NCBI GenBank assembly: GCA_001414325.1
Contig: LLKB01000005.1
Coordinates: 812,958 to 876,957, forward strand
Source: Butyribacter intestini
GTDB taxonomy: Bacteria; Bacillota; Clostridia; Lachnospirales; Lachnospiraceae
Direction: 5' to 3'
Length of the DNA stretch: 64,000 bases
Made by a program: the position numbers and the translations under genes. The notes below the pieces were generated by a model, which saw nothing but the letters and a program-made list of their open reading frames with translations, searched no databases and had not been told where the DNA came from. Positions 34,242 to 44,191 of the stretch are shown here, piece after piece. How positions within the stretch are numbered: the stretch's first letter is position 1; each line of letters begins with the position of its first letter.

Positions 34242-35099
34242 ATGTATATAAATTCCGGTTATCACAACCACTCCCTTATAGACTTCAAAGATAAAAGCCG
34301 ACCACTTATTGTAGGAAGCTGTGGCACCTATCGTCTATCCTCACACCCAAAACTTCCAACTTATCGTCCCAGAGGAAGACTTGACTTTCAAATCATCTAT
34401 ATAGCTGCCGGACGAGCTCATTTTCATTTTGACAACACCGATGACGATACTGTCATTACGGCAGGAAACATCGTACTTTACCGCCCCAAGGAATTTCAGA
34501 AATATGAATACTATGGCATTGATAAAACAGAAGTTTACTGGGTGCATTTTACCGGAAGTGATGTAAAGAACATTTTAAGAAGTTATGGTTTTCCGAATGA
34601 CCAGCGTATCTTCCATGTTGGAACATCACTGGAATACGAGCGTATTTTCAAACGAATTATTTTAGAATTACAAAGATGCCAGGATAACTATGAAGAAATG
34701 CTGACACTATTGCTGCGTCATTTACTAATTGTCTTTCACCGGGAACTTAACAGCAAATATGTCCTAAAAAATGAGTACCTAGATCATGAAATGGATACTG
34801 CTGCTTCCTATTTTAACGAAAACTATAACCGTGATATCAAAATCGAAGAATATGCTGCTTCCAGAGGAATGAGTGTCAGTTGGTTTATTCGGAATTTCAA
34901 AAAATCTACCGGTACAACACCTATGCAGTTTATCACCTCCATCCGAATCACTAATGCCCAAATGTTATTGGAAACCACAAATTATGCCGTAAATGAAATT
35001 GCACGCATTGTCGGTTACGATAACCCACTGTATTTCAGTCGGCTGTTTCATAAACAAAAAGGCTGTTCGCCATCCGAATATCGAAAACTTTTAAAATGA
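34242..35099 (+). CDS. AraC-family transcriptional regulator, divergent from lacZ
   Basis: 285 residues. The N-terminal ligand domain resembles AraC_binding (RLDFQIIYIAAGRAHFHFD, then NIVLYRPKEFQKYEY). The C-terminal double helix-turn-helix is IKIEEYAASRGMSVSWFIRNFK and VNEIARIVGYDNPLYFSRLFHK. It should sense a sugar and activate the lacZ-transporter operon. ATG 34242 has AAAGGAGA upstream. It is the only plus-strand gene for several kilobases. Confidence 0.92.
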   Translation: MYINSGYHNHSLIDFKDKSRPLIVGSCGTYRLSSHPKLPTYRPRGRLDFQIIYIAAGRAHFHFDNTDDDTVITAGNIVLYRPKEFQKYEYYGIDKTEVYWVHFTGSDVKNILRSYGFPNDQRIFHVGTSLEYERIFKRIILELQRCQDNYEEMLTLLLRHLLIVFHRELNSKYVLKNEYLDHEMDTAASYFNENYNRDIKIEEYAASRGMSVSWFIRNFKKSTGTTPMQFITSIRITNAQMLLETTNYAVNEIARIVGYDNPLYFSRLFHKQKGCSPSEYRKLLK

Positions 35100-35105
35100 A
35101 CCAAC

Positions 35106-35145
35106 AAAAAAACACCTCCTACCGGTTAGCCCCGGCAAGAGGTGT
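35106..35145 (-). terminator. Terminator of the large surface-protein gene
   Basis: ACACCTC pairs with GAGGTGT and inner ACCGG with CCGGC; T-run of seven on the minus strand. It lies 71 bases after the stop at 35216. Confidence 0.8.
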
Positions 35146-35215
35146 AAAAGGATGTTTGTATTCAATTTTCACAAATTTACAAAGTGCTTCCATTGCAAGC
35201 ATCCGAATTTTGAAA

Positions 35216-38200
35216 TTAATATCTCTTAATCTTGACCTTCTTAGAAAGTCCTTTCGCACGAAGCAGCTTCTTATATGCCTTGTACTCACTCTTTGGCACT
35301 TGCACGACAACCTTTTTGCCAACACTGCGAAATGCTCCTTTGGCGACTGACTTCTTCGTCAGTTTCTTTGTCTTGATTACGATTTTCTTTAACTTCTTAC
35401 ATCCGGCAAATGCATCTTTGCCAATCTTTGTCACATTCTTTCCTATGATAACGCTTACAAGCTTAGTACACTTTGCAAAGGCATTTTTGCCGATGGAAAC
35501 GATGTTATTTCCAATCACGACTTTTGTAATCTTTTTATTATTCTTAAAGGCATTGTCGGCGATGGATGTTACTCTATAAGATACTCCATCAACCTTAGCC
35601 TTTGCCGGAATGGTAACCGTTCCTTTTGCAGTACTCTTTGGAACAGTGTACTGTACTGTCGGTGTTTTGCCCTTGCCACTCGTAACTATGTAAGTCGAAC
35701 CATCGTTGCCCTTTATCTTCGTACCTTTTTTTGGTACAGACGGCTTATCGGTTGTTCCCGATGATGTACCGCCACCAGATGTACCATCACTTGATGAGCC
35801 TCCACTTGAGGCACCGCCACTGGATGAAGAACCACCTTCTGACGATGAACCACCTCCTGTAGCTGGAATTATAATGCTTGACTTATCGGTAATCTCCGTC
35901 TTCGCCGCATTATCCGCAAAGTACTTGCCGCAGCCTGCATTCTCACATACATAGTATGCTATATTGCCTGCCACAGTCGCTGTCGCATCCTTTGCTGCTA
36001 CTTCTCTTAACAGATGACCCGGATGCGTGATCACAGATCCTTTGGTCACTAATACGGTACAGTCCTTACAATAGACATCGCCACTGTATCCATCCTCGGT
36101 ACAGGTAACTTCTTTCTTATCTCTCACTTCCGTATTCTTATGGTCACAGGAACTGCGAGTAATGGTGATTGTCACGCTCACATTCTCATAATTGCCCTTG
36201 TCTGCTCCTGTATAAACTGCTGTTGCTGTCACAGCCACACCATCTGTAAGTTCTTTATCCTTGTCGGTGTCTGACCAGTTCCAGCCATCCGGAAGCGTGA
36301 TGTCACCAACCTTCTTTGCACTGTGCGCCGGTGCCATCGCAGCTTCCGGCATGTTTGGAGCTTTCGCTGCCTTGTTGACCGTAAGACTGATTTTCATATC
36401 AACAGCATTATAATTATCTGTATCTGATGGTGTAAATGTCACATCATACTCTGTCTTTCCGCTGTCGGCTACTGTAGGCTTAATATTACTATTCTTCCAT
36501 GCAAATGTTCCTGCTACCTCTGTTCCATCGACTGTTTTGTATGTTGCCTTGCCTCCTGTCAGGGTACTGTCAGAAAGCTTTTGTCCGTAAGTAAGTGCGG
36601 TTGCTGTCGACTTCTCCGCAATTACAGGTGTTGCCTTGGCTACTGTGATGGCTGCTTTTCCGGTAAGTTCTGCGTAATGCGTACCGTCTGCTGGCTTGAA
36701 TACCCAGCCCGCCTGTGTGGTTCCGGCTACCGGTATCTCGTCCGGATTACTCCATGAAAGGATACCTTCTATCACATCATCTGTACCGGCTTCCACAAAA
36801 ACGGTATTTCCGAGTGTCAGCTTTGAAATCTTTTCACCATAGATCAGCACATTGCTTCCATCTACGGATACGCTGTTTCCACTCTTAATCTCTACCGCCT
36901 TCTTATCAATACTACTAATCGTCAGCGTGTATCCAGCATTCTCATAGTTCTCCATTGAAGCTGTTACCGCGATAATTGCTGTCTTTCCAACCTTGGTCGA
37001 GTCTACCTGATTTACTTTATAGGTCAGATTTCCGGCTGTATCGACAGTTACCTCACTTAAAAGCTGCTCTGTATCTGTCTTTGCAACCGCATATGTTGTA
37101 ATGCCCCTATCCGTCGGGAGCTTTCCTGCAATATCCACACCGATTGTCTTGCCGTCTGAACCGTTTGAATATGCATAACTCTTTTCCTCGCCAGCTATAG
37201 TCGGTGAAGCTGCTTTTTCAATCGTAAAATTTATCTCAATAAAAACTATGTTATCTCCTGTGCCTAATGTAAGCTTTGCTTTGTATGTACCAGCATTTTT
37301 CGGTGCTGTTGTACTGTAAGTAGATGGCGTGCCATTTGTTACCGTTGCATAGGTAATGGCATTTTCAGGAATTGTTTCTATACCCGTGTTGCCAGAGTCT
37401 ATTGCTGTTCCGGCTTTCTTTTCTGTTCCATCATAGACAATTTTTTCATCTGATGTTGCTGCCGGCCGTGTAAGTTTTACGGTGTAAGTTGCACCACACT
37501 CGTTACAAGTTGCCTTAATAGCATTACCATTTTCTACAGGCTCATAAGCAAAAGAATGTTCTCCATATATTGACGTACTCTGATTGGAATATACCTTTGT
37601 TGAACTGCCCGGTTTTCCTTCACAGCCGTCATATTTATCTACCTGATAAACTTTTTTTGTAATATCAAGAACAGGATATGTATCACCATTTTCGCCAAGT
37701 GCCTGTCCCCAGATGAAGCCACTGTAAGTTACGGCATCTTCACCTTCACCTACTGTACAACCTTGTGAGAGAAGATACGCAATTTCACCGCTTGCAAATT
37801 GTGCGGTGGTTTTGCCGCCATTTTCATCTTCTGTGTCTGCGAGGTAATAGCAATTTTTGATTGGCCCAAAATAGTATCCACATATACCGCTTATATCAGC
37901 AGATGAGCTAGTAGCAGTAACGGTTCCTATGTTATAACAGTTTGAAATTGGTGCAATACTACAGCCACACACACCACCTACAGAAGCTACTGAGCCGGTA
38001 GCGGTAACAGTTCCTGTGTTATAACAGTTTGTGACTGTGCCACCATTATTATATCCACATATACCGCCTACAGTAGCAGATGACTCAATAGCGGTAAGAT
38101 TCCCTGCATTATAACAGTTTGTGATTGTGCCAGCATTGTTTCCGCACACACCGCCCACATGATCATTCCCTTTGAAATAGGAATCAACGACTCCAACATT

Positions 38201-38857
38201 TTTTATGTTGCCATCGGATTCTGAACTTCCGAATAATCCAATACATGTTGAATCACCATTAAAGTACAAACCACTTACGGTTTTATTATTTCCGTCAAAC
38301 GTTCCTGAATACTGTGTTGTACGATTTCCCATCCAATCTGCAATCGGTGTCCAGGTTATAAAATCACTTCCGTTGGAAACGTTGCCCTCTGTATCGTATT
38401 GTAAGGAATCAAGAAGATTTTCATTTACTGTGATGTTGGCTGTCAGAATTGCATTGGCTAATGTGTTTTGTTCAACTCCATCAAGAGTGCCGTTTACAAG
38501 TCCTGCAAACCAGTACAGCTGACCTGCATTGCTGATTTCGTAAACGATGTCTTTCGTGCTGTCATCGTCAATGTCATATTTGTCAGTTGTTTCAACAGCA
38601 GGCTGATATACGGTTGCATTGCATTTCGGGCAGTTTCCGAAACCGTTGCTGTTGAAAGTTATTTCAACACCCTCATGCTTACACTCTTCTTCATCCGTGG
38701 ATTGCTGTTCAGTCTTTCCAGCACTATCATTTGCCTGCACTGCAATTTCTGAATCATTTTCCTCTGCCCCTGCCTGAATCGGTGCCACACCGAATACCAT
38801 GCAGACAGATAGCATTACCGCCAGACCTCTTTTTATCCGGCTTATCTTTTTTCTCAT
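35216..38857 (-). CDS. Large secreted surface protein with GLUG, MBG-like and leucine-rich repeats
   Basis: 1213 residues. A signal peptide (MRKKISRIKRGLAVMLSVC through APIQAGA) leads. Residues about 200-340 hold GLUG-type repeats (GGVCGNNAGTITNCYNAGNL, GGICGYNNGGTVTNCYNTG). The middle has repeated MBG/Ig-like modules (KATPVIAEKSTATALTYGQK). A Ser/Gly-rich linker near 1040-1075 precedes a C-terminal LRR_5 block (ITKVVIGNNIVSIGKNAF) that ends in basic residues. There is no LPxTG motif, so attachment to the cell is unclear. It is probably an adhesin or surface-layer protein by domain content. ATG 38857 has AAAGGAGG upstream. Confidence 0.85.
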   Translation of the reverse strand: MRKKISRIKRGLAVMLSVCMVFGVAPIQAGAEENDSEIAVQANDSAGKTEQQSTDEEECKHEGVEITFNSNGFGNCPKCNATVYQPAVETTDKYDIDDDSTKDIVYEISNAGQLYWFAGLVNGTLDGVEQNTLANAILTANITVNENLLDSLQYDTEGNVSNGSDFITWTPIADWMGNRTTQYSGTFDGNNKTVSGLYFNGDSTCIGLFGSSESDGNIKNVGVVDSYFKGNDHVGGVCGNNAGTITNCYNAGNLTAIESSATVGGICGYNNGGTVTNCYNTGTVTATGSVASVGGVCGCSIAPISNCYNIGTVTATSSSADISGICGYYFGPIKNCYYLADTEDENGGKTTAQFASGEIAYLLSQGCTVGEGEDAVTYSGFIWGQALGENGDTYPVLDITKKVYQVDKYDGCEGKPGSSTKVYSNQSTSIYGEHSFAYEPVENGNAIKATCNECGATYTVKLTRPAATSDEKIVYDGTEKKAGTAIDSGNTGIETIPENAITYATVTNGTPSTYSTTAPKNAGTYKAKLTLGTGDNIVFIEINFTIEKAASPTIAGEEKSYAYSNGSDGKTIGVDIAGKLPTDRGITTYAVAKTDTEQLLSEVTVDTAGNLTYKVNQVDSTKVGKTAIIAVTASMENYENAGYTLTISSIDKKAVEIKSGNSVSVDGSNVLIYGEKISKLTLGNTVFVEAGTDDVIEGILSWSNPDEIPVAGTTQAGWVFKPADGTHYAELTGKAAITVAKATPVIAEKSTATALTYGQKLSDSTLTGGKATYKTVDGTEVAGTFAWKNSNIKPTVADSGKTEYDVTFTPSDTDNYNAVDMKISLTVNKAAKAPNMPEAAMAPAHSAKKVGDITLPDGWNWSDTDKDKELTDGVAVTATAVYTGADKGNYENVSVTITITRSSCDHKNTEVRDKKEVTCTEDGYSGDVYCKDCTVLVTKGSVITHPGHLLREVAAKDATATVAGNIAYYVCENAGCGKYFADNAAKTEITDKSSIIIPATGGGSSSEGGSSSSGGASSGGSSSDGTSGGGTSSGTTDKPSVPKKGTKIKGNDGSTYIVTSGKGKTPTVQYTVPKSTAKGTVTIPAKAKVDGVSYRVTSIADNAFKNNKKITKVVIGNNIVSIGKNAFAKCTKLVSVIIGKNVTKIGKDAFAGCKKLKKIVIKTKKLTKKSVAKGAFRSVGKKVVVQVPKSEYKAYKKLLRAKGLSKKVKIKRY

Positions 38858-38971
38858 AGACTGCCTCCTTTCTTATATCTGTGGATTAAACTGCTTTTGG
38901 CTCGCAGCCGTATGGCAGTTCGTGTATCCTATCATCTGCGTCTATCTTATATGTCATTGATAGAAAATTCT

Positions 38972-39160
38972 CTATCTCAGAAAGTATTCTCCGACCTGTG
39001 CCTCCATTGCCTCTAAAGTGCTTCTGGTCTTATATACGCTTCCGCTTGTCACATGAATGTAACAGTCATTCACCGATGCCTTGATATATAGTATATCTGC
39101 GACATTGATTATCATATGCTTATGATTTGCCTTGATTTCCAGTGTTTTCTTAAACTGCAT
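38972..39160 (-). pseudogene. LytTR DNA-binding domain fragment
   Basis: 62 codons matching the first two-thirds of a LytTR domain: EIKANHKHMIINVADILYIK and then YKTRSTLEAMEAQVGEYFLR before TAG, where an intact domain would go on to its conserved HRSY segment. It starts with ATG and a modest AAGGAGT site upstream but has no receiver domain. It is probably the remains of an AgrA/LytR-type regulator cut by the rearrangements just to the right. Confidence 0.65.
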
Positions 39161-39312
39161 GATAACTATTACTCCTTGTGTCGGTTGAATTTGCTATTAT
39201 TGTACTGTATTTATGGTGCTATGGCAAGGGGAAGTTTCGTCAACTCCTAAAACAATTCTTCTGTGTAGCCTTGTCTTAATCCTCCAATCATATCTTATGT
39301 ACTATTTATATT

Positions 39313-39476
39313 CTAGTGTACTGGCATGTTGCTATTTAGTTAAATGACACAGAATGAATTTTTCATTCTGTAAGGTGGAAGAATGAGCCGTAGCGAGCTG
39401 CGGCAATTGATGACAACGCAGCAGATGAAAATTCAGGCAAGTTATTTAGCTAAATATGAATAGGTCAGCACACTAG
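39313..39476. repeat. Inverted-repeat-bounded 164-bp module with a 26-codon ORF
   Basis: CTAGTGT (39313) and ACACTAG (39470) bound it; ATTTAGTTAAAT and ATTTAGCTAAAT form an inner pair, and CAGAATG/CATTCTG a hairpin. Inside, AAGGTGGAAGA precedes ATG 39383 of an ORF beginning MSRSELRQLMTTQQMKIQ and ending at TAG about 39463. I do not recognise it. It directly precedes an IS3 remnant. Confidence 0.5.
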
Positions 39477-39604
39477 CACCAACAAAAAAAGAATTACGAG
39501 ATGCAGTGTGGTTTTCAGATATAACATATATTTGGACTTTAGAAGGTTTCGTATATTTAACAAGCATAATGGATTTATATTCAAGAAACATAGAAATAAA
39601 TTAG
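39476..39604 (+). pseudogene. IS3/IS150-family transposase OrfB fragment
   Basis: The plus-strand frame reads [19 protein letters not shown] and then [16 protein letters not shown] before TAG. This is the first DDE block (WxxDITYI...VMDLYSR) of IS3-family integrases. Only about 40 codons survive. Confidence 0.85.
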
Positions 39605-39739
39605 AATATTAAGGAAAAAGGAATTATGCAGATGTGGGTGGATGCTGAAGACTTCTTGAAAATTTGATAATCTAACATCAAAAATGAGTTGTACAAAGAG
39701 AGAAACTATGTCTCTCTCCATGCACGGCACACTAAAAAT

Positions 39740-40174
39740 TCATACAATATCCATTCTTATTTCATCAATAATACTTTTATCTCTTAACTTGTGAATTTCA
39801 GTTCGTGTGATAAAAAACACAATCCCATCTTCTACACAGATAAGATTCACACCATAATCCTGCATAAGCTGTAAAGAGCTGATCACATCCGCCGCATTTC
39901 TGCCAAATCGGGATAATTTAAATACAAGGACGAAATCAACTCCGTCCTTGCTCTCTTCAATGTCATCCATCATTCGCATAAACTCATGACGCCCTTTTAT
40001 ATTCTTGCCAGAATTACCTTCATCCGAATATTCTCCTACAATCTCCATATCCTGAAATTCTGCATATTTTCTAAGCTTGTCCTTCTGTGCATCAAGACTA
40101 TAGCCGTCAACCTGAATAGCCGTAGACACACGAGTATATATGTAACATCTTGTTTTCTTCTTCAATAATCTCAC
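39740..40174 (-). pseudogene. Truncated serine site-specific recombinase
   Basis: The first 115 of 144 residues are the catalytic domain of a large serine recombinase: YIYTRVSTAIQVDGYSLDAQ with the nucleophile Ser, then DEGNSGKNIKGR and FVLVFKLSRFGRNAAD. The recombinase and zinc-ribbon domains that should follow are missing, replaced by an unrelated short tail. It was probably the integrase of the element whose remains extend to 45455, or part of another one. Confidence 0.8.
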
Positions 40175-40183
40175 ACTCCTGTA

Positions 40184-41029
40184 TTATTCATTTGTCAACT
40201 TTCCAGATTGCTCTGCAAGCTTTTTCTCTTCTCTCTTCACTCTACGTTCCAGTTTCTTAATGTCTTCCGATGCTGGTAAATCTTCCGGTTTAATTCCTCT
40301 TTGTCCAAGCATGTCTCTAACAGAAGTATTATTTTCCACATGTTCAACAGTGATTGCAGATTCTCCTTGCAAGTCCTTTTCTTCAACATTATAATTCGTC
40401 ATTTCAGTTGCAAGATTTTTTGCGGCAATGGTAAGTGTTGGTAGTAAATCCGCAAGTGGTCTTTTATCCTGTACGCACAAACGTTCTTTCATCTGTTTCG
40501 TGGTAAATCCACCAAATAAAGCCTGATCTCCTTTAGACCGAATACGACCAAATCCTGCATCATCTACTCCACGTTCATATATATTTTGAGACAATCTTTT
40601 TTCCGATTCCCTTAATTTTCCTCTTGCCTCTGTCCTTTCGATATAAGAAATCCTTTCTTCAATCAATTCCTGTTTTCTAGTCTGAACCGCAAAATAGCAT
40701 TGTGCAAAAGCAATCTGCTCCTTTCGTGGATCTCCATTTTCAGCAATAAGATAACAGGCATAACGAGTAAGCATATAATCTTCAACTTCACGAAGTGCAC
40801 CGTTTCCAACTTCAATTGTATTGTTAAATCTTGAAAAATGATCTTCTGCTACGTTTCCATTATTCTCACATGAAATCATTGCTTTATTTATTGCATTATC
40901 AAAATTTCTCCATTGAACATAATCCAATAATTTCATTAGTTCTCTTGCATACCAATACTCAATGCCATCCGCTTCATGTCGGATATCATCAAATTTTCTT
41001 CTGTACAATTCTATTATTCTCTTTTCCAT
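40184..41029 (-). CDS. dinD: DinD-like DNA-damage-inducible protein
   Basis: 281 residues, the DinD length. EYWYARELMKLLDYVQWRNF is the Bro-N/DinD start, DYMLTRYACYLIAENGDP the central part, and GFTTKQMKERLCVQDKRPLADLLPT the C-terminal part of the family. E. coli DinD is SOS-induced and inhibits RecA strand exchange. ATG 41029 follows GAGGAGAAA. It is embedded in mobile-element debris but looks intact. Confidence 0.87.
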   Translation of the reverse strand: MEKRIIELYRRKFDDIRHEADGIEYWYARELMKLLDYVQWRNFDNAINKAMISCENNGNVAEDHFSRFNNTIEVGNGALREVEDYMLTRYACYLIAENGDPRKEQIAFAQCYFAVQTRKQELIEERISYIERTEARGKLRESEKRLSQNIYERGVDDAGFGRIRSKGDQALFGGFTTKQMKERLCVQDKRPLADLLPTLTIAAKNLATEMTNYNVEEKDLQGESAITVEHVENNTSVRDMLGQRGIKPEDLPASEDIKKLERRVKREEKKLAEQSGKLTNE

Positions 41030-41098
41030 TCAAATTTTCTCCTCTTATGAACATATTGCTGACACCAGCAATATGTTTTTTACTATTAATTTCTTCAA

Positions 41099-41389
41099 TT
41101 ACTCTAACACATTCTCCTTTGTGTTCCTCATCTTGTCATAATACGCTTTATACCTGTAAATTGTTCTCTCACTGACATTATTACGCTTTGCAATCTCTAT
41201 CATAGTCATTCCACTTTCATAACCTGCAACAAAATCATTATAGATTGCCATCCACTTGGCATTATGTTTCTGTCGTCCGCTCATCTTTCTGTTTTTATAA
41301 TATTCCAGTTCTTCACGAAGTTTCTCGTTTTCACTTTCCAATTCTGCTATTCTCTTAAGTGCAGCTTCCAGTGTTTCAATCTTTTCCAT
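41099..41389 (-). CDS. Small coiled-coil and helix-turn-helix protein
   Basis: 96 residues. Residues 1-35 form a leucine-zipper-like coil (LEAALKRIAELESENEKLRE). Residues 50-85 form a resolvase-type helix-turn-helix (MTMIEIAKRNNVSERTIYRY). It probably binds DNA as a dimer; such proteins occur in conjugative and mobilisable elements. ATG 41389 is eight bases from GGAGG, better placed than the ATG two codons earlier. Confidence 0.65.
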   Translation of the reverse strand: MEKIETLEAALKRIAELESENEKLREELEYYKNRKMSGRQKHNAKWMAIYNDFVAGYESGMTMIEIAKRNNVSERTIYRYKAYYDKMRNTKENVLE

Positions 41390-41467
41390 TTTCATTTCCT
41401 CCGTTTATGTCATTATCATTTTGACTTTATTATAAATTGGATTCATGTGTAAGTCAATCTGATATTG

Positions 41468-41707
41468 TCATGCAGCACTTTTTTCCAGACCAAACTTCCA
41501 CTTCTTCATATTTTCTACATATCTTCCATATCGCTTTACAGCAAGTTCTTTCCAAAAGCATCCCACATGAATATTTCTTAACCATTCTTCTACAGCCCAC
41601 TTTCTTTTTAACAGTGGACCATATTTTATAATCATGTTAGTGATAACATCGGTACATCGTTCAAATGCTGCATTTTCTTTTGCGTCTTCATAATACATTT
41701 TTCTCAT
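41468..41707 (-). CDS. Hypothetical mobile-element protein
   Basis: 79 residues, basic, starting MRKMYYEDAKENAAFERCTD. I do not recognise it. AGAAATAATAA before ATG 41707 is a weak ribosome site. It lies between the helix-turn-helix gene and the relaxase remnant on the same strand. Confidence 0.45.
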   Translation of the reverse strand: MRKMYYEDAKENAAFERCTDVITNMIIKYGPLLKRKWAVEEWLRNIHVGCFWKELAVKRYGRYVENMKKWKFGLEKSAA

Positions 41708-41814
41708 TTATTATTTCTCCATTTCTTTAACTGATTAGATAAGATAGATATCATTCATATCAGTCTTAATACTTTAGTATCATTACCTTGTCCCTTGAAC
41801 ACTTCCATTTCTGC

Positions 41815-41865
41815 AAAAAAGACATCCCCTGACCTGTAAAATCTACAGTTCTGGAATGTCCTTTT
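41815..41865. terminator. Hairpin terminator after the relaxase remnant
   Basis: GACATCCC pairs with GGAATGTC, and CTGACCTGTA with the TACAG inside, with AAAAAA on one side and CTTTTT on the other. Confidence 0.6.
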
Positions 41866-41913
41866 TCCCATATTTCACTATATTTTCAACACACGATGCT
41901 GCTTCTCCACAAA

Positions 41914-43260
41914 CTATATGATTCCAAAATGTCTAAACGCCTGTATAATCGCATCTTCCTTCTCCGGTGTACATTGTGGCTGTCTCGCATTCTCTGATTT
42001 TTGCAAATTAAAGTTTTCTCCCACATCCAGTCCGCATTTCTTCTTAATCTGTGCAATATACAGCGAAGAAACCTTAAGTCCAGTCTGCTCCACCACATAT
42101 GCCTTTATCTGCTCATAAGTTGCTTTTCCCTTGAATTCAGATAAATCCATATCCTCCAGAGAGAAGTCCACCTTCTCTTTCCTGCTGTCGACCTTTCTCC
42201 GTTCCACTTCGGTCCGCGCTGAGCAAAGGTCCACCGGACCTTTAGAGCCCTTCTGCTGTAATATTGTAGGCTTGAATTCCTGCTTTGATAACTCATACCC
42301 TAACTCAATGCTTTCAGGATACTTCTCCCTCACATACTCATCATATGACGGAATCATTCTCTCAAAGTATTCCAGCGGTTTTTGTTCCTGCTTTATCTTC
42401 ATCTGTTCACTCATCCAGGTAAGATACTCACCTGCATATTCTTTCGATGATGGCAGTACTACAGCTTCATAGAACTTATCATTTGCATCCAGATGCCACC
42501 TGCTGTATGCAAGCAGCTTCCTTGCTTTCTTTTCTTTTTCCTGCTCTATGTGTCTTTTTTCTGCCTCAAGCCTACGTTTTCGCTCCTGTTCTGCTTCCAG
42601 CTCTTTCCGTTCTTTTTCCCTGCAAGCTTCCTCATCGGCATGGAGCTTAGCAAGTAATTCATCTATCCTTTTCTTGTATTCTGCATCCTTCCGCTCCTTC
42701 TCCCATGGAGATTCCGGTATAGCAGGGTGTAACGGATCTGTCTCCCTATCCTTATTAGTTTCTGGTTCAAATTCCAATCGAAGATAGGACTGATACATGT
42801 ATTCTGTTATAATGCTGTCCTCAAGCTTTAACTCATGGTTAAGCCTTTTCTTCCTGTTCTTTAATACCTCAAGCCTTTCTGTATTTTCATGTCGGATTAT
42901 CTCTGCTCCGTCCTCTGTAAGTTTTCCCAGCTTTCTATTTTCGGCATAAATCATTTTCTGCTCAGCACTGATATCTGCTATTTTTTCTTCTATTTGCTCA
43001 TGTCGTTCAAGCATTTCATCCGCTGATTCGATTTTGTGATTTACCAGATAAAGATACTGCTCCTACAGTTCATTCATTCGTTTCAGGTCATGATAGCGGC
43101 GGGCTGCCTTTGACTTGAAACGGTACACTTCCATCTGACGCAAGTGCACTATTTTTACATAGAAGCTGCGCTGGTATTCGCTTGTCCAATGCTTAAATGA
43201 CTTATAATCATCATTTGTTATCAGTTTTACTGTAGTATCAATTCGTATTTGCCATTCGTG
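41914..43260 (-). pseudogene. C-terminal relaxase remnant with in-frame TAG
   Basis: The 366-codon frame from 43014 is rich in coiled coil (KERKELEAEQERKRRLEAEK) and matches the tail region of mobilisation relaxases. The same frame stays open upstream to 43260 except for one TAG at 43063-43065, reading YRFKSKAARRYHDLKRMNEL before and EQYLYLVNHKIESADEMLER after it. The whole N-terminal nuclease domain is missing, and mobC is fused out of frame to the middle of the gene. So a deletion has joined mobC to the relaxase tail, and the gene then picked up a stop. Confidence 0.7.
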
Positions 43261-43489
43261 CTATCTGGTTGATGTTGTTGCCTATTGCAGATAATTCATG
43301 CATCAGCTTCTGTCTGTTCTCGTGAATGGTTATGTCCACATTTTCTCCTTCCAATGCCATTGTACGAATATATGCCGATGCAGCCATTCCTGTAACCGCT
43401 GCTTTCTCCTCTATCTGCTTCCGCTCTCGCTCTGATACCCGGATACTCAGTGTCGTTCTTGGTGCCCGTCTGCTCTTTGGTCTGCCCAT
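43238..43489 (-). pseudogene. mobC: MobC-type mobilisation protein, C-terminally truncated
   Basis: 83 codons. MGRPKSRRAPRTTLSIRVSE is the ribbon-helix-helix start, and ELSAIGNNINQIARMANTN is the conserved MobC end segment, after which intact proteins continue for some 20-40 residues. ATG 43489 is seven bases from GGAGG. MobC helps the relaxase open the transfer origin; the relaxase here has lost that domain. Confidence 0.75.
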
Positions 43490-43855
43490 ACACATTCCTC
43501 CTCTCGTGTAATTCTTCTTATTTGTTTTGCTGTAATAGCTACTTTTTCTGTCCTTTGTAAATCTATTTTCACTGCTTTGGAAATTTCTGTAACATAGTAG
43601 GTGAAATACGGTTTTCGTGTTACGAAAACCCATCTCGTTAGTGGCGGCTGCCCCTAATACCCTGCCGGTACACACCTGCGGTGTTGGATATATAACTGTA
43701 TGAAACAAGCTTCTCTGATACTTGTTGTTATCTTTAGGGCATGAAAAAGGCAGACACATGAAATATTTCCACATATCTGCTTCTTTCATTGCGTGTATTC
43801 AGTTTTATATATTTGCAACTATATACTTTTATAGTAATCCTTATGGATTAAGCCA

Positions 43856-44188
43856 CTACTCCATATCCATATTACTTAGCTGCCTGATCTGGTCTCTCCT
43901 GCTATAAATAACTGCTGTTACCTGAACTCTGTTATTTTCATCATCAACCCAATAGTAAATCAGGAAATTTTTAACAACAATCTTGCGTACTCCCTCAGTC
44001 CTCCATGGCTCTTCATCAATCAAGGCATGTTTTTTCGGAAAACTCGACAACTTAGTAATCTCTTCTTTCATCTTGTCAAGCAGATTATCTGCTGCATCCG
44101 GTGCCATTAGATCATTTGAAATATAATGCACTATCTCTTTCATCTGCTCTAATGCCAGCCTTGTTACCCTTACCTCATATTCATTCAT
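43856..44188 (-). CDS. RelE/ParE-family toxin
   Basis: 110 residues: YEVRVTRLALEQMKEIVHYI, then SSFPKKHALIDE and GVRKIVVKNFLIYYWVDDEN, VTAVIYSRRDQ, the ParE/RelE fold order. It starts four bases after the antitoxin stop on the same strand, so the order is antitoxin then toxin. RelE types cleave mRNA on the ribosome and ParE types poison gyrase; which applies cannot be told. It lies inside the mobile-element remains and may serve element maintenance. Confidence 0.9.
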   Translation of the reverse strand: MNEYEVRVTRLALEQMKEIVHYISNDLMAPDAADNLLDKMKEEITKLSSFPKKHALIDEEPWRTEGVRKIVVKNFLIYYWVDDENNRVQVTAVIYSRRDQIRQLSNMDME

Positions 44189-44191
44189 GCA

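Noticed and set aside
38870..38964. Short minus-strand ORF (MTYKIDADDRIHELPYG start) before the large surface-protein gene
   Set aside because: 23 codons, no ribosome site and no recognisable feature.
43063..43065. In-frame TAG in the relaxase remnant as a possible recoding event
   Set aside because: No suppressor context is seen, the N-terminal domain is already gone and the gene is plainly decaying.
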